Shown here piece by piece: positions 44,019 to 53,945 of a stretch of 64,000 nucleotides of DNA. The translations under genes were made by a program, and so were the position numbers. The notes under the pieces were generated by a model. It did no database searches, was not told the origin of the DNA, and was given only the letters and a program-made list of their open reading frames with translations. Source of the DNA: Lolium rigidum (taxonomy: Eukaryota > Streptophyta > Magnoliopsida > Poales > Poaceae); contig NC_061514.1 in NCBI RefSeq assembly GCF_022539505.1, positions 328,707,090 through 328,771,089 of the forward strand, read 5' to 3'. Within the stretch, counting starts at the first letter, position 1, and each line of letters begins with the position of its first letter.

Positions 44019-45727
44019 TGATACGTCTCCGACGTATCGATAATTTCTTACGTTCCATGCCACATTATTGATGATATCTACATGTTTTATGCACACTTTA
44101 TGTCATATTCGTGCATTTTACGGAACTAACCTATTAACAAGATGCCGAAGAGCCGATTCTTGTTTTCTGCTGTTTTTTGTTTCAGAAATCCTAGTAACGA
44201 AATATTCTCGGAATTGGACGAAATCAACGCCCAGGGTCCTATTTTGCCACGAAGCTTCCAGAAGGCCGAAGAGGAGTCGAAGTGGGGCCACGAGGCGCCG
44301 CCCCACTAGGGCGGCGCGGCCCAAGCCCTGGCCGCGCCGACCTATGGTGTGGGGCCCTCGTGTGGCCCCCCGCGTTGCCCTTCCGCCTACTTAAAGCCTC
44401 CGTCGCGAAACCCCCAGTACCGAGAGCCACGATACGGAAAACCTTCCAGAGCCGCCGCCATCGCGAAGCCAAGATCTGGGGGACAGGAGTCTCTGTTCCG
44501 GCACGCCGCCGGGACGGGGAAGTGCCCCCGGAAGGCTCCTCCATCGACACCACCGCCATCTTCATCAACGCTGCTGTCTCCCATGAGGAGGGAGTAGTTC
44601 TCCATCGAGGCTCGGGGCTGTACCGGTAGCTATGTGGTTCATCTCTCTCCTATGTGCTTCAATACAATAATCTCATGAGCTGCCTTACATGATTGAGATT
44701 CATATGATGATGCTTGTAATCTAGATGTCATTATGCTAGTCAAGTGGGTTTTACTTATGTGATCTCCGGAGACTCCTTGTCCCACGTGTGTAAAGGTGAC
44801 GAGTGTGTGCACCGTGTGGGTCTCTTAGGCTATATTTCACGAGAATACTTATTCATTGTTATGAATGGCATAGTGAAGTGCTTATTTATATCTCTTTATG
44901 ATTGCAATGTGTTTTGTATCACAATTTATCTATGTGCTACTCTAGTGAAGTTATTAAAGTAGTTTTATTCCTCACCGCACGGTGTAATGGTGACGAGTGT
45001 GTGCATCCGTGTTAGTACTTGGCGTAGGCTATGATTGTGATCTCTTGTAGATTATGAAGTTAACTATTGCTATGATGGTATTGATGTGATCTATTCCTCC
45101 TACATAGTGTGAAGGTGACGAGTGTGCATGCTTGTGTTAGTACTTGGTTTAGTCGTGTTGATCTTTCATGCACTCTAAGGTTATTTAAATATGAACACTG
45201 AATTGTGGAGCTTGTTAACTCCGGCATTGAGGGTTCGTGTAATCCTACGCAATGGTGTTCATCATCCAACAAGAGTGTAGAGTATGCATTTATCTATTAC
45301 TGTTATGTGATCAAAGTTGAGAGTGTCCACTAGTGAAAGTCTAATCCCTAGGCCTTGTTCCTAAATATCGCTATCGCTGCTTGTTTACTTGTTTTTCTTG
45401 CGTTACTACTGCTACCATATTACCACCATCAACTACACGCCAGCAAGCTATTTTCAGGCGCCGTTACTACTGCTCATATTCATTCATACCACCTGTATTT
45501 CACTATCTCTTCGCCGAACTAGTGCACCTATTAGGTGTGTTGGGGACACAAGAGACTTCTTGCTTTGTGGTTGCAGGGTTGCATGAGAGGGATATCTTTG
45601 ACCTCTTCCTCCGTGAGATCGATAAACCTTGGGTGATCCACTTAAGGGAAACTTGCTGCTGTTCTACAAACCTCTGCTCTTGGAGGCCCAACACTGTCTA
45701 CAAGAATAGAAGCTCCCGTAGACATCA
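44019..45727 (+). repeat. LARD 3' LTR
   Basis: 1,709 bp and almost identical to the 5' LTR. Differences are a few single-base changes and small indels, mainly in homopolymers. Confidence 0.93.
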
Positions 45728-46774
45728 GTCGTCCAAATTGATGCCTGAGAGTGGCTCTTGGCCTGTTGTCTCCCAAACGTTCATGCCAGCCGTTGAAATC
45801 TCGGCTGAATCATCTGCGTGGACGACCTCTACTTCATCTCCATCCCACTGTATTAAGCATTGGTGCATTGTGGATGGAATGCAACAGTTGGCGTGGATCC
45901 AATCTCTTCCCAGTAGGACAGCATAGTTGCTCTTGCTGTCGACAATAAAGAACGTCGTAGGGATGGTTTTCCTTCCTACGGTCAGATCCACATTCAGAAC
46001 ACCTTGCGCGTCAGATGCTTGGCCGTTGAAATCGCTCAATGTCACGTTGGTCTTGATCAGATCCGAGCTAGAGCGCCCCAACCGACGTAGCATGGAGTAT
46101 GGCATAATGTTGACTGCCGCTCCGGTGTCCACCAGCATCTTGTTGACAGGCTGCCCATTGATATAGCCTCGCAAGTAAAGGGCCTTCAGATGCCTGTAGC
46201 TTCTTTCTCGTGGCTTCTCAAAGATAACCGGCCGTGGGCCGCAGTCAAGTTGTGCCACAGGTGCTTCGTCTAATCCTGGAGCACTAAACTCCGTCGGCAG
46301 GATGAACGCCATGTTTGTGCCAGCCGATGTTTCATCATCGGCTTTCTTTTGTCTAGGGCGCCGCTCTTTCCTTTGTGGCCGACCTTCTTCGTCCAGGGTT
46401 CGCTGAATTTTAGCGGCCAGATCAGGCCGCGCCTTCCTCAACGTGTGCAGGTACAACCTTTCGGCTTCCTCCAAACCACGTAGTCGCTGAACCCTACGCT
46501 TTTGGGAACGGCTGAGTCCATCAGGGCACCACCTTGGCCGGTGGTACTTATCTTCTTCTTCATCATCGTCTTCTAGTTCCTCGAGATCTTCTACCCGAGA
46601 GGACTCAGCGTGCTTGTTCCGAGGCGGGAGAGACCCTAGACGTTTGAACACGGAGACGTTAGCTGCATCCTCCTTCTTTTGTCTACATTCTGGGCAGTTG
46701 CCGATTGTAGGCAATCGGCTCATTCCTGAATCCCAGCAGTGTCTGAAGAAGGGACAGTCCCAGTGCCTATCCAC
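45728..46774 (-). pseudogene. Gypsy aspartic protease, 3' end split by LARD
   Basis: Long open minus-strand frame. The N-terminal part has paired cysteines (CPFFRHCWDS, CPECRQ), then an acidic/basic linker and a retropepsin domain with the catalytic MLVDTGAAVNIMP, followed by FFIVDSKSNYAVLLGRDWIH. The frame meets a TGA formed by the first bases of the inserted LARD. Past the insertion (38822 downward) the original frame would continue for about 20 codons and then stop, with no reverse transcriptase. The protease matures gag. Confidence 0.8.
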
Positions 46775-46894
46775 GTCGTCTTGCTCTCTCGACTTTTCCT
46801 TGGCGTGGCGCTCATATCTCTCCTCGTTGCGATCATGCCGACGGTGTCTCCTGGCGTCTCTAGCTAGACGATCTCTTTCATCATTGTCGTTATA

Positions 46895-49001
46895 TCATCG
46901 GCGTTGGTCGTATTGACTCACATACTTGCTGAGGAGGTGATCAGAGAGAGGTCGCTTATATCTCACATTCCTTACTTCTCCCTCTGTGATGTAGCGCTTG
47001 CCATCGTGTCGGAGCCGATCGCGTGGGACGGCTTCCTCTGCGTCCTTGCTATGAGAGCAGCTGCCCTCGTCTCCGTCCTTACCAGAGTGGTGCACAGGTC
47101 CCACCATGTTGATGTTGAACGAGAATCCTGGCTGGCACCCTCCAGGGTAAGTGCACTCCACCATGTTAACGGCGGGAAAGGGGTGTGTGTCGACTTTCAT
47201 GGCGTACTGGCTGAAAATTAGCCGCCCTTGTTCTATCGCCATTTGGACCTGCTGACGCCACACCCTGCAGTCGTTGGTGGCATGGGTGAACGTGTTGTGC
47301 CACTTGCAGTATGGCTTTCCGTTCAGCTCCTGTGCCGTGGGGATCTTGTGGCCTTCGGGTACCTTTAACTGCTTCTCCTTAAGTAAGAGGTCGAAAATTT
47401 GCTCAGCTTTGGTCACGTCGAAGTCAAACCCTCTTGGAGGACCTTGTGGCTTAACCCACTTACAAGACACGGGGCTTGCCCCCCGAGTCCATTCAGCCAC
47501 TGCTACCTCTTGATCTCCCGCAGAACCTTCATCCTCATCTGCCTCCACCAGGACCACCGCACGCTTGAATTTATCCTGGTATACATCTGGGTGGCGCTGT
47601 TCATATGCTGACAGCTTCTGCACCATGTGCGCCAGTCAAGGGTAGTCTGCTTGGGAGGCCACGTCCTTGATCGGTGATGCGAGACCCACCACCGCCAACT
47701 CGACTGCTTCTTTTTCAGTCACATGAGCCGAATAGCATCGGTTCCTAACGGTCCTGAAGCGCTGGACGTATTCTGACACTGTTTCCCCGCGCTTCTGTCG
47801 TACTTGTGCTAGATCGGCAATGCCAGCCTCGGAAGCCTCTGAGTGATATTGTATGTGGAACTGCTCTTCCAACTGCTTCCAAGTCCGGATTGAGTCTGGT
47901 GGCAGCGATGTGTACCACCCGAAAGCCGATCCTGTGAGGGACTGTGCGAAGAACCTCACACGCAGCTCATCCGATGCTGAGATCGTGCCCAGCTGTGCCA
48001 AATATCGGCTCACATGCTCGATGGAGCTGGAACCATCTGATCCATTAAACTTGGAGAAGTCAGGGAGCCGATATTTGGGTGGTAGCGGGATCAACTCGTA
48101 CTCGTTGGGGTACGGCTTGGAATAGCCGATTGTCCTCCTTTTCGGCACCATGCCGAACTGGTCTCTCGGGATTGTACTGATCTGATCCGCGGTGCTGGCT
48201 GCAGGAGTCGAACTCTGAAGATTTGCCGGAGTGGCGTACTTAGCCAGCCATGCTTGCTTTTCCAGCTCTGAGCCAACTGCAGGAGCTGAGCTCTGGAGGT
48301 TTGTCGGAGTGGCATACTTAGCTAGCCACGTCTGCTTCTCAAGATCTGTTCCCGAAGTTCCTCCTGCTGTTCCGGGAGTCCCCGCCGTTGCAGCTCGGTT
48401 TGTGAGTGCCCGAGTCATCGCGCATCGGCACGTATGTGCACGTATATCCGTGAGGGATCTCCTTAGGCGCCTCATGCAAGAACTGGTAGTCACTAGGGTC
48501 ACCACCGATCTTGTAGACGACGTATGTCGGTGAACTCGGCACTTCTAGTGCTGCCAACGCGAATGGCAGCGGTGGCCGGGACTGGAGCGGCATCTCTCTT
48601 TGGTGAGTCCCCAGAGCTGGTCCTGACGGAGAGTACTGATGCCTCATGATTTCCTGGATCACCCGAAGAGCGACACGCTCCAAAGTGTTCACCAGGCTCT
48701 CAGAATGGTGGTGCAGCGAATGAGCTACCATGAAGTTAATCTCTCGACGCGAGGACTCGGTGCGCACTTCGACGGGGCGGACAGGTCCACTCCATCGAGC
48801 GCGCCTCGGTGAGAACCCTTTCCACCTGATGCCATGTGAGCGGGTTCTGTGAAAAGAGCCGATGAGGTCGGCTTCGAGGACTGCTTTGATTTCATCATAC
48901 TTCTTCTTGAGCTCCTCGGTCAGATCCTCGTACGTGACTGGAGTGCCTTCCGCCATCTCAGATGTAGATGGCGATGCGGTTGATGTCGAAGACTGTCCCA
49001 C
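46895..49001 (-). pseudogene. Gypsy gag, frameshifted
   Basis: Three overlapping minus-strand blocks. N-terminus (48339-49001): GTPVTYEDLTEELKKKYDEI. Core (47636-48505): PKYRLPDFSKFNG, GWYTSLPPDSIRTWKQLEEQ and VSEYVQRFRTVRNRC, a typical retrotrans_gag core. C-terminus (46895-47626): a Cys/His motif YCKWHNTFTHATNDC. Breaks lie near 48400 and 47630. A 26-residue unit (LEKQ.WLAKYATP.NLQSS) occurs twice in tandem (about 48200-48350). Confidence 0.8.
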
Positions 49002-49012
49002 CGGGCGTGCCA
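48995..49012 (-). other. Primer-binding site of gag-pro Gypsy element
   Basis: The minus strand TGGCACGCCCGGTGGGAC lies five bases inside the LTR, in the right place and of the right form for a Gypsy element. The tRNA is not assigned. Confidence 0.65.
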
Positions 49013-49017
49013 GAATA

Positions 49018-50176
49018 TGTTGCGGTCAGAAACCCACCGGCGAGCAGCGACGGGCAACACCTGTAGAGCCGGGAGGCTCCCGGGACTGCGGCTGGCCCTG
49101 GTCCCTCCGAGCGACGGCCCGCAAAGACTCGGCACGCACGTCCGATGCTGGTGCAGGGCGTGCCACCTGATCTATACCCGATCGGGAAGGTGATGGATGT
49201 GCCTCGCTTAGTTTCCTGCATGGCATACACGTAAACATTAAATACGAGCCTCGATCGGCTCTCGAGTTGTCTCGTGAATCGGCTCAAGGAGCCGATCCAC
49301 CCATGATCCGTACGAGGTGTACGGCCAGATGGTGGTCCTGCTTGATCGAAATAAAGCTAAAACGACCTACTACGATTTAGGGTTTTCACCACATAATCGG
49401 AACATCCTACTCGTGATTGAGCCTGGCGGCCACGCACGGTGATCGTAAACCAACCCTAGATAAGGCCTAAAAACCAACATGAAGTTGATCCCCGGAACAT
49501 CCTGTCTAGGGCTAGCAAACTACACCCTACGCGTCACTGGATCCTTCAACCCGTTTGTAAGGCCTAACTATGCAGATATTAAACTAATCCTTGTAGAACA
49601 AGGAGCAATCATGACGGATCGGATCTACTAAATAATGATCAAGCGGGGTGCCGCCCTTACACCTAAGATAGGCGTAAGGGCGGCTAGATGTCTAAGGGTT
49701 GCACGACGACAGCATATGATACGATGAACAATGCTAACCCTAACACATCTATGATAACTACGTTGCTCGCCATCAACAAGGCTTCAATACGAGCAACGCA
49801 TGAACAACGAATAAACGTGTGCTGCCTAGATCGCAAGATGTGATCTAGGCAGCATGATGCTTACCCGGAAGAAACCCTCGAGACAAGGGAGTTGGCGATG
49901 CGCCTAGATTGGTTTGTGGTGAACGTGATTGTTGTTTATTTCATAAACCCTAGATACATATTTATAGTCCGTAGACTTTCTAAGTGGGAATAATCCCAAC
50001 CGGGCACGAGCCAAACTCTATCTAACCGACACGTATCCTACTATATTACAGATACACGGGCAAACTAGCCTAAACTTTGCATACAAGGCCGATTCATGTA
50101 TTTCTTCTATGTATATTCTTCAAGCCCATCTTCAATCGCGGCCCACCCCTGATCTGGTCAAATTCTGGTGATAACA
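49018..50176 (-). repeat. 5' LTR of gag-pro Gypsy element
   Basis: About 1,159 bp, on the minus strand TGTTATCACCAGAATTTG at 50176 to GACCGCAACA at 49018. A TATA-like CTATAAATATG (minus) lies near 49960. The right flank is GAGGC (50177-50181). Confidence 0.75.
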
Positions 50177-50279
50177 GAGGCCGACGCCGTCTGGCTGGTC
50201 CAGGAATACGAGGCGGCACACCATGAAGAACGCGCCCGCCGCTTCCAGCAGGAGATCGTCGAGCTCGACAACGACTAGG
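50177..50279 (+). pseudogene. Unidentified gene 3' fragment
   Basis: An open stretch of 33 codons ends at a TAG (50277), Glu/Arg-rich (AVWLVQEYEAAHHEERARRF). A 3'-UTR-like AT-rich stretch follows. It abuts the Gypsy LTR, which suggests the element landed in a gene or transposon ORF. The rest would lie beyond the element's other end. Confidence 0.3.
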
Positions 50280-50838
50280 AGCTCCAAGCGTCCGCCGCCT
50301 CGCCTTCCACCGCCACCACCTATTTTTGGGCAAAATTAGATCGCGCTGCTGCAGACATTAGTTAATTTAGGTTATTAGTTTGAATTATGTAAAGTTTGGT
50401 GCTCAATCGGAGCAACAACTATCGTCTATATGTGTTCATCGATGAATTCTCCCGCGAGATTTCTAATTTCATGTTTTCAGTTCGTCTTTACGGTTTCTGT
50501 TCTGCGCCACTGCCAAAAACGGACAAACTCTCGTTTTCGGGAGACTGAATCCTTTCTTTTTGGTTTGCGTTTTTTTATAGAAGAAGAAAAAATCGTGGCC
50601 AAGCACACAAGTTTTTTAGTCCACTGAAACAGGAAAACGCCCTTACTCCCGCATTTGCTTCTAGAGACTTGAGAGTGACAGCATCGCCCGAGCGTAACCA
50701 TGCCACCGCCCGCAGATGTGCCAGTGCATCTACTGGTCCAAAACTGACTCTGAAGACGAGACAAGATGCCATACGCGCAAGACCAGCTAAGCGTTTCCAC
50801 AAACTCTGAACGTTCCTATTGATGCGCAACAGACATAA
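50280..50838. other. Spacer, possible 3' UTR
   Basis: About 560 bp without a recognisable gene or repeat between the gene fragment and the DNA transposon. Confidence 0.4.
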
Positions 50839-51920
50839 GAGCATCTCCAGTCAGCGTCCCCCAAATCATCTCCTACACATCCGGATCGAGCATTTGGGAG
50901 ACGTATTTTATTCGTGCTGCATTTGGAGGACGTCTCCTTAGCCGCGTCCTCCAAGCCACCCCCAAAATTTTAAAATACCTTTTTTATTTAGTATATAGAA
51001 GAAATGTATAGGTTAAATAACGCTGCTAATATTCAAAGCGGTGCAACATACACAAATTACATATAAAAACTTCGAAAAATATAAACAAATTTACACATAA
51101 AAATTTAAACTACTTCTTCTTTGATGGCCCCGCCTCGTCGTCCTCACGGTAGCGGTTCCTGCTCGTCACCTCTTCCGAAGAGGCGGTGTCGTCCGACGCA
51201 TCGGAGGAACTTGTGTCCTCCTCGTCATCGACGGAGCTCGCCGGCTGCGCCTTCCGCTTCGCTTTCGCCTCCGCCTTCGCCCGGGCCGCCGTCGCCTACT
51301 CAGCCTCTTCCTCCTCCTCCTCCTCCTCGGCCTCCCATTCCTCGCCGTTGTCTGGCGGCGTGGAATCATCGCCGCTGCTGGGCGTCCGGACTCTGTCCCA
51401 CCAATGGCGCCATCCTGGAGACTTGCCCTCGCTGTCGGTGTGTGATGGAAGCCCGGAGAGGTCGCTCATCGTGAGAAGCTTGGATGAATGGCGGCCGGTT
51501 GAAGATCCGAAAGCACCTACGTACGGGTCTTATTGAGCGCGGATGAACAGCGGCACAGATATCCAAGAGACCGGCGGTTGCTCTTCCGCAGAGTTCGCGC
51601 TCCATTCCGGAGGTTCGTGCGTCGATCAACGCGGTTGCCAATGCGACGGTTCCACTTCCCGGCAACTGCATCCTCCCTAGGTAGGCAGCGGTTGAGCGTC
51701 CGTCCGTGAGTCGCTGATGCATCGGCCCGCACGCCTCGCATTTCGTTGTGTCCGGCGTGCCCCGAGCGTCCCCTGTGTAGCGGGGACGGGCTCGGGGCGC
51801 CGGACACCGTATCGAGCAGCGCCGGATAAAAAAAAAATTTACGGGACGCGGCTGGGAACATTTTTTTATCCGGCGCGCCCCAAATCCCTTTGGGAAGGTT
51901 TGGGGACGCGACTTCCAGCG
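50839..51920 (-). mobile_element. PIF/Harbinger-like DNA transposon, non-autonomous
   Basis: Starts GAGCATCTCCAGTCAGCGTCCCC and ends GGGGACGCGACTTCCAGCG, imperfect terminal inverted repeats, with TAA on both sides (50836-50838, 51921-51923). A three-base TAA/TTA duplication and GAGCATCTCC ends fit grass PIF/Harbinger elements. No transposase is present; the only ORF is the broken acidic one. The right terminus has lost a few bases. Confidence 0.55.
51110..51469 (-). pseudogene. Acidic ORF in Harbinger-like element, one nonsense codon
   Basis: The minus-strand frame starts MSDLSGLPSHTDSEGKSPGW and continues through a run of acidic residues (EAEEEEEEEEAE). A TAG interrupts the frame at that point, and it resumes with an Ala/Lys-rich, Ser/Asp-rich tail ending GPSKKK. 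It would be 119 residues with one stop. Family not identified. Confidence 0.4.
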
Positions 51921-51923
51921 TAA

Positions 51924-53040
51924 AAGTGACATAGTTTTTACGTCGCCGAAGCGGCCAGCTAGACAGTGAGACAATGTCTTCTTTGGCTCCATGTATGTAA
52001 GTACCCAAGCAACAGCGAAACTTGATGTCAAAAGTTCCAGAGCCATAAATTGTGTCATCACCGGAAGGCGGAGCATTGCATCACTGCTTCTTCCCGGTCG
52101 AAACCGACGGGTTATAGCGGAGAGGGTGGACGGGGGCTCGTCGTTTTAAGCTGGGCGGTGGCGGTTGTGTGTAATTTCCGGCTTTTAAACCGGGATCAAC
52201 GGGGCCCTGCTTACCGGCAGTGAAAACGGCATTCTGACGTGCACCCGGCATTGATCCGCCTCCGCGCCACCGGCCGCGCGCAGTTAACTGTGAAAGCCGG
52301 AACAGTTCATCTGAGGAAATACCCTTTATGAAACCCAGCATTAGCAAACTATGAATGATAGATGCCATCGCGTAGCCAATGGAGAAAATATGATGTCACA
52401 CGAGCTATTCTCCATTTGCGGTTTAAGCCTTCCGTATGCTTTTCTTATTTCGAGGATATATGAGTGCTCGACAGCGCGGTTCAGGGTCATACATCCAGTG
52501 CACTGTGCCAAGTGACCGTTGCATGCGATTGTGTGTATTATCGATCTGAGTATTGTTAATTTCCATTTTACATTGACCTTTGAACTGATTCCTACAAAAC
52601 TCACATAAAGATCGACCACATAGATCCATCAGTACGTAACACGCTAATAACCAACATTTTTTCTAACTGAAAAACTGCAGATCCTCCCAATCAGAAAAGA
52701 TTAAGTACCGCGATGATTCGGCAACAACTGTCACTGTAACCCACGAGGACGAACTCTAACTTTAACTAAGTTGTACTCCCTCTCTCCTGACCTTTCGGCC
52801 ATGGATCTGACCCTGAGAAATTCAGAAAAAAAGCTCACGGCCGCTATCCCGAGCATCGGCATGCCGTCATGGAAGTCTCCCAGGAAAAACAATCGTACGT
52901 AAGCATGGACCATATATAGAGGCAGATCCAAATATCGATATCTTTTTGTTGACGTGTTGCATATTATATATATGTTTCTGCCAGGCGTGCACATTTATGC
53001 AATTTTTATCAGCCAGCTATAATGCGTGTTATATGTTTAT
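51924..53040. other. Unassigned 1.1 kb segment
   Basis: Contains ORFs of up to 95 codons on the minus strand (52081-52368, 52341-52619) that resemble nothing I know. No repeat was recognised. Confidence 0.45.
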
Positions 53041-53091
53041 TTAGACACAACCGGACGCCACCGATTTTTGGTTCTACATGCTTAATGTCTA

Positions 53092-53172
53092 CTCCCTCCG
53101 TTCCTTTTTAATTGACTCAAATTTAGTACAAACTTGTACTAAATCCGAGTCAATTAAAAAAAACGGAGGGAG
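53092..53172. mobile_element. Stowaway (Tc1/mariner) MITE
   Basis: 81-bp element with ends CTCCCTCCGTTCC / ACGGAGGGAG and an almost fully palindromic core (AATTGACTCAAATTTAGTAC). It is flanked by TA (53090-53091, 53173-53174). The second duplicated unit has a single TA at this place, the empty site. Confidence 0.92.
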
Positions 53173-53270
53173 TATCTTGAAGAAAGAACTGTGCTGCACT
53201 GGTTTTTGGTTGTACATGCATTTTATACAATTTATTAATTGTTTTGCAGACCCTCCTTTTTTTTCAAGAA

Positions 53271-53445
53271 AGAGAACCAAGGCAGCGGGGACGGTGGGTC
53301 TGGGGACGGTGGGTCTAGGTTGATGCTTGCCTGCTGGCTTAAGTTCGAATCTCCACACTCGCAACCAACGTTCTACTCACTAACAATTCTATAATAAAAA
53401 ATCAAGGACCTCTTCCTCTGTGGGTGTCTTTTTTTTTTTCAAGAA
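53271..53445 (+). mobile_element. SINE-like insertion with T-rich tail
   Basis: The insert lies between two copies of TTTTTTTTCAAGAA (53257-53270, 53432-53445). The paralogous unit B has only one such site (53767-53778), so this is a real insertion with a 14-bp target duplication. It contains GTTCGAATC (53343-53351), a good RNA polymerase III B box, and ends in a long T tract, as several grass SINEs do. A clear A box is not obvious, and a 15-bp repeat (53287-53316) lies upstream. Confidence 0.55.
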
Positions 53446-53945
53446 TGATCGAGCAGGCTCCTCGCTCTTTTTGTGGTCTGGTATAACTTGACCTCTAAAT
53501 GTTCCTTTCAGACGCATTACCAAAAATAGTTAAAATTATGGGAGAAATATGGAAGTCTATTTACCTTGACCATAGATTTTTTTGCTTCTGGCTCATTTTC
53601 CTCTAAAGGAAAATTAAAAAGACAAAAAAACATTTTAGACACAACCGGACGGCACCGACTTTTGGTTCTACATGTGTACTGTCTATCTTAAAGAAAGAAC
53701 TTGGCTGCACTGGATTTGGTTGTACATGCATTTTATACTTTATTGTTTTGCTTTTGCAGACCCACCTTTGTTTCAAGAAGGATCGAGCAGGCTCCTCGTT
53801 CCTTTTATGGTCCGGTGTAACTTACCTTGAAATACCAAAAATAGTTAAAATTGTGGGAGAAATATGGAAGACTGTATACCCCGGCCATAGTGTTTTCCCT
53901 CCAGGCTCATTTTCCACAAAAGGAAAATAAAAAGATAAAAGCATA

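Larger units (their letters stand above)
38823..45727 (+). mobile_element. Complete LARD-like LTR retrotransposon, TSD GTCGT
   Basis: A 6.9-kb element with 5' LTR 38823-40528, primer-binding site 40539-40556, a 3.5-kb interior without gag or pol, polypurine tract (AAGCTTGGGGATGC, ending 44018) and 3' LTR 44019-45727. It is flanked by the perfect duplication GTCGT (38818-38822 and 45728-45732). The LTRs are nearly identical over 1.7 kb, so the insertion is recent. As a large non-autonomous derivative it must use proteins of a related Gypsy element. Confidence 0.92.
36617..50176 (-). mobile_element. Gag-protease-only Gypsy element with antisense ORF
   Basis: The minus-strand element reads from right to left: 5' LTR (49018-50176), primer-binding site (48995-49012), gag and protease (49001 to 45728), then about 1.3 kb non-coding plus an antisense acidic ORF, a polypurine tract (CCAGGGGGGCATG reversed, near 36735-36747) and 116 bp of the 3' LTR (36617-36732). 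A complete LARD (38823-45727) is nested inside. No reverse transcriptase, RNase H or integrase is present in the element's own sequence, so it depends on a partner. The antisense ORF between coding region and 3' LTR fits the Tat clade. Confidence 0.75.
53041..53945. repeat. Tandem duplication, two units
   Basis: Unit A (53041-53634) and unit B (53635-53945) both begin TTAGACACAACCGGACG. They share GTTGTACATGCATTTTATAC, GATCGAGCAGGCTCCTCG and GGGAGAAATATGGAAG. Unit A is longer because it carries an 81-bp MITE, a ~175-bp SINE-like insert and a ~28-bp indel; without them the two units have about the same length. Confidence 0.85.

Noticed and set aside
45381..45926. 181-codon plus-strand ORF with hydrophobic start (and matching ORFs at 36259-36624 and 40157-40522)
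   Set aside because: It lies in the 3' ends of LARD LTRs (R/U5 region). The same text occurs in all LTR copies without frame conservation, so it is a shadow of LTR sequence.
52081..52368. 95-codon minus-strand ORF
   Set aside because: No similarity I recognise, no start context, no paralogue; most likely chance.
53343..53351. Possible tRNA gene (GTTCGAATC)
   Set aside because: Only a B-box-like sequence; no acceptor stem, anticodon arm or A box at the right distance. Better explained as a SINE internal promoter.
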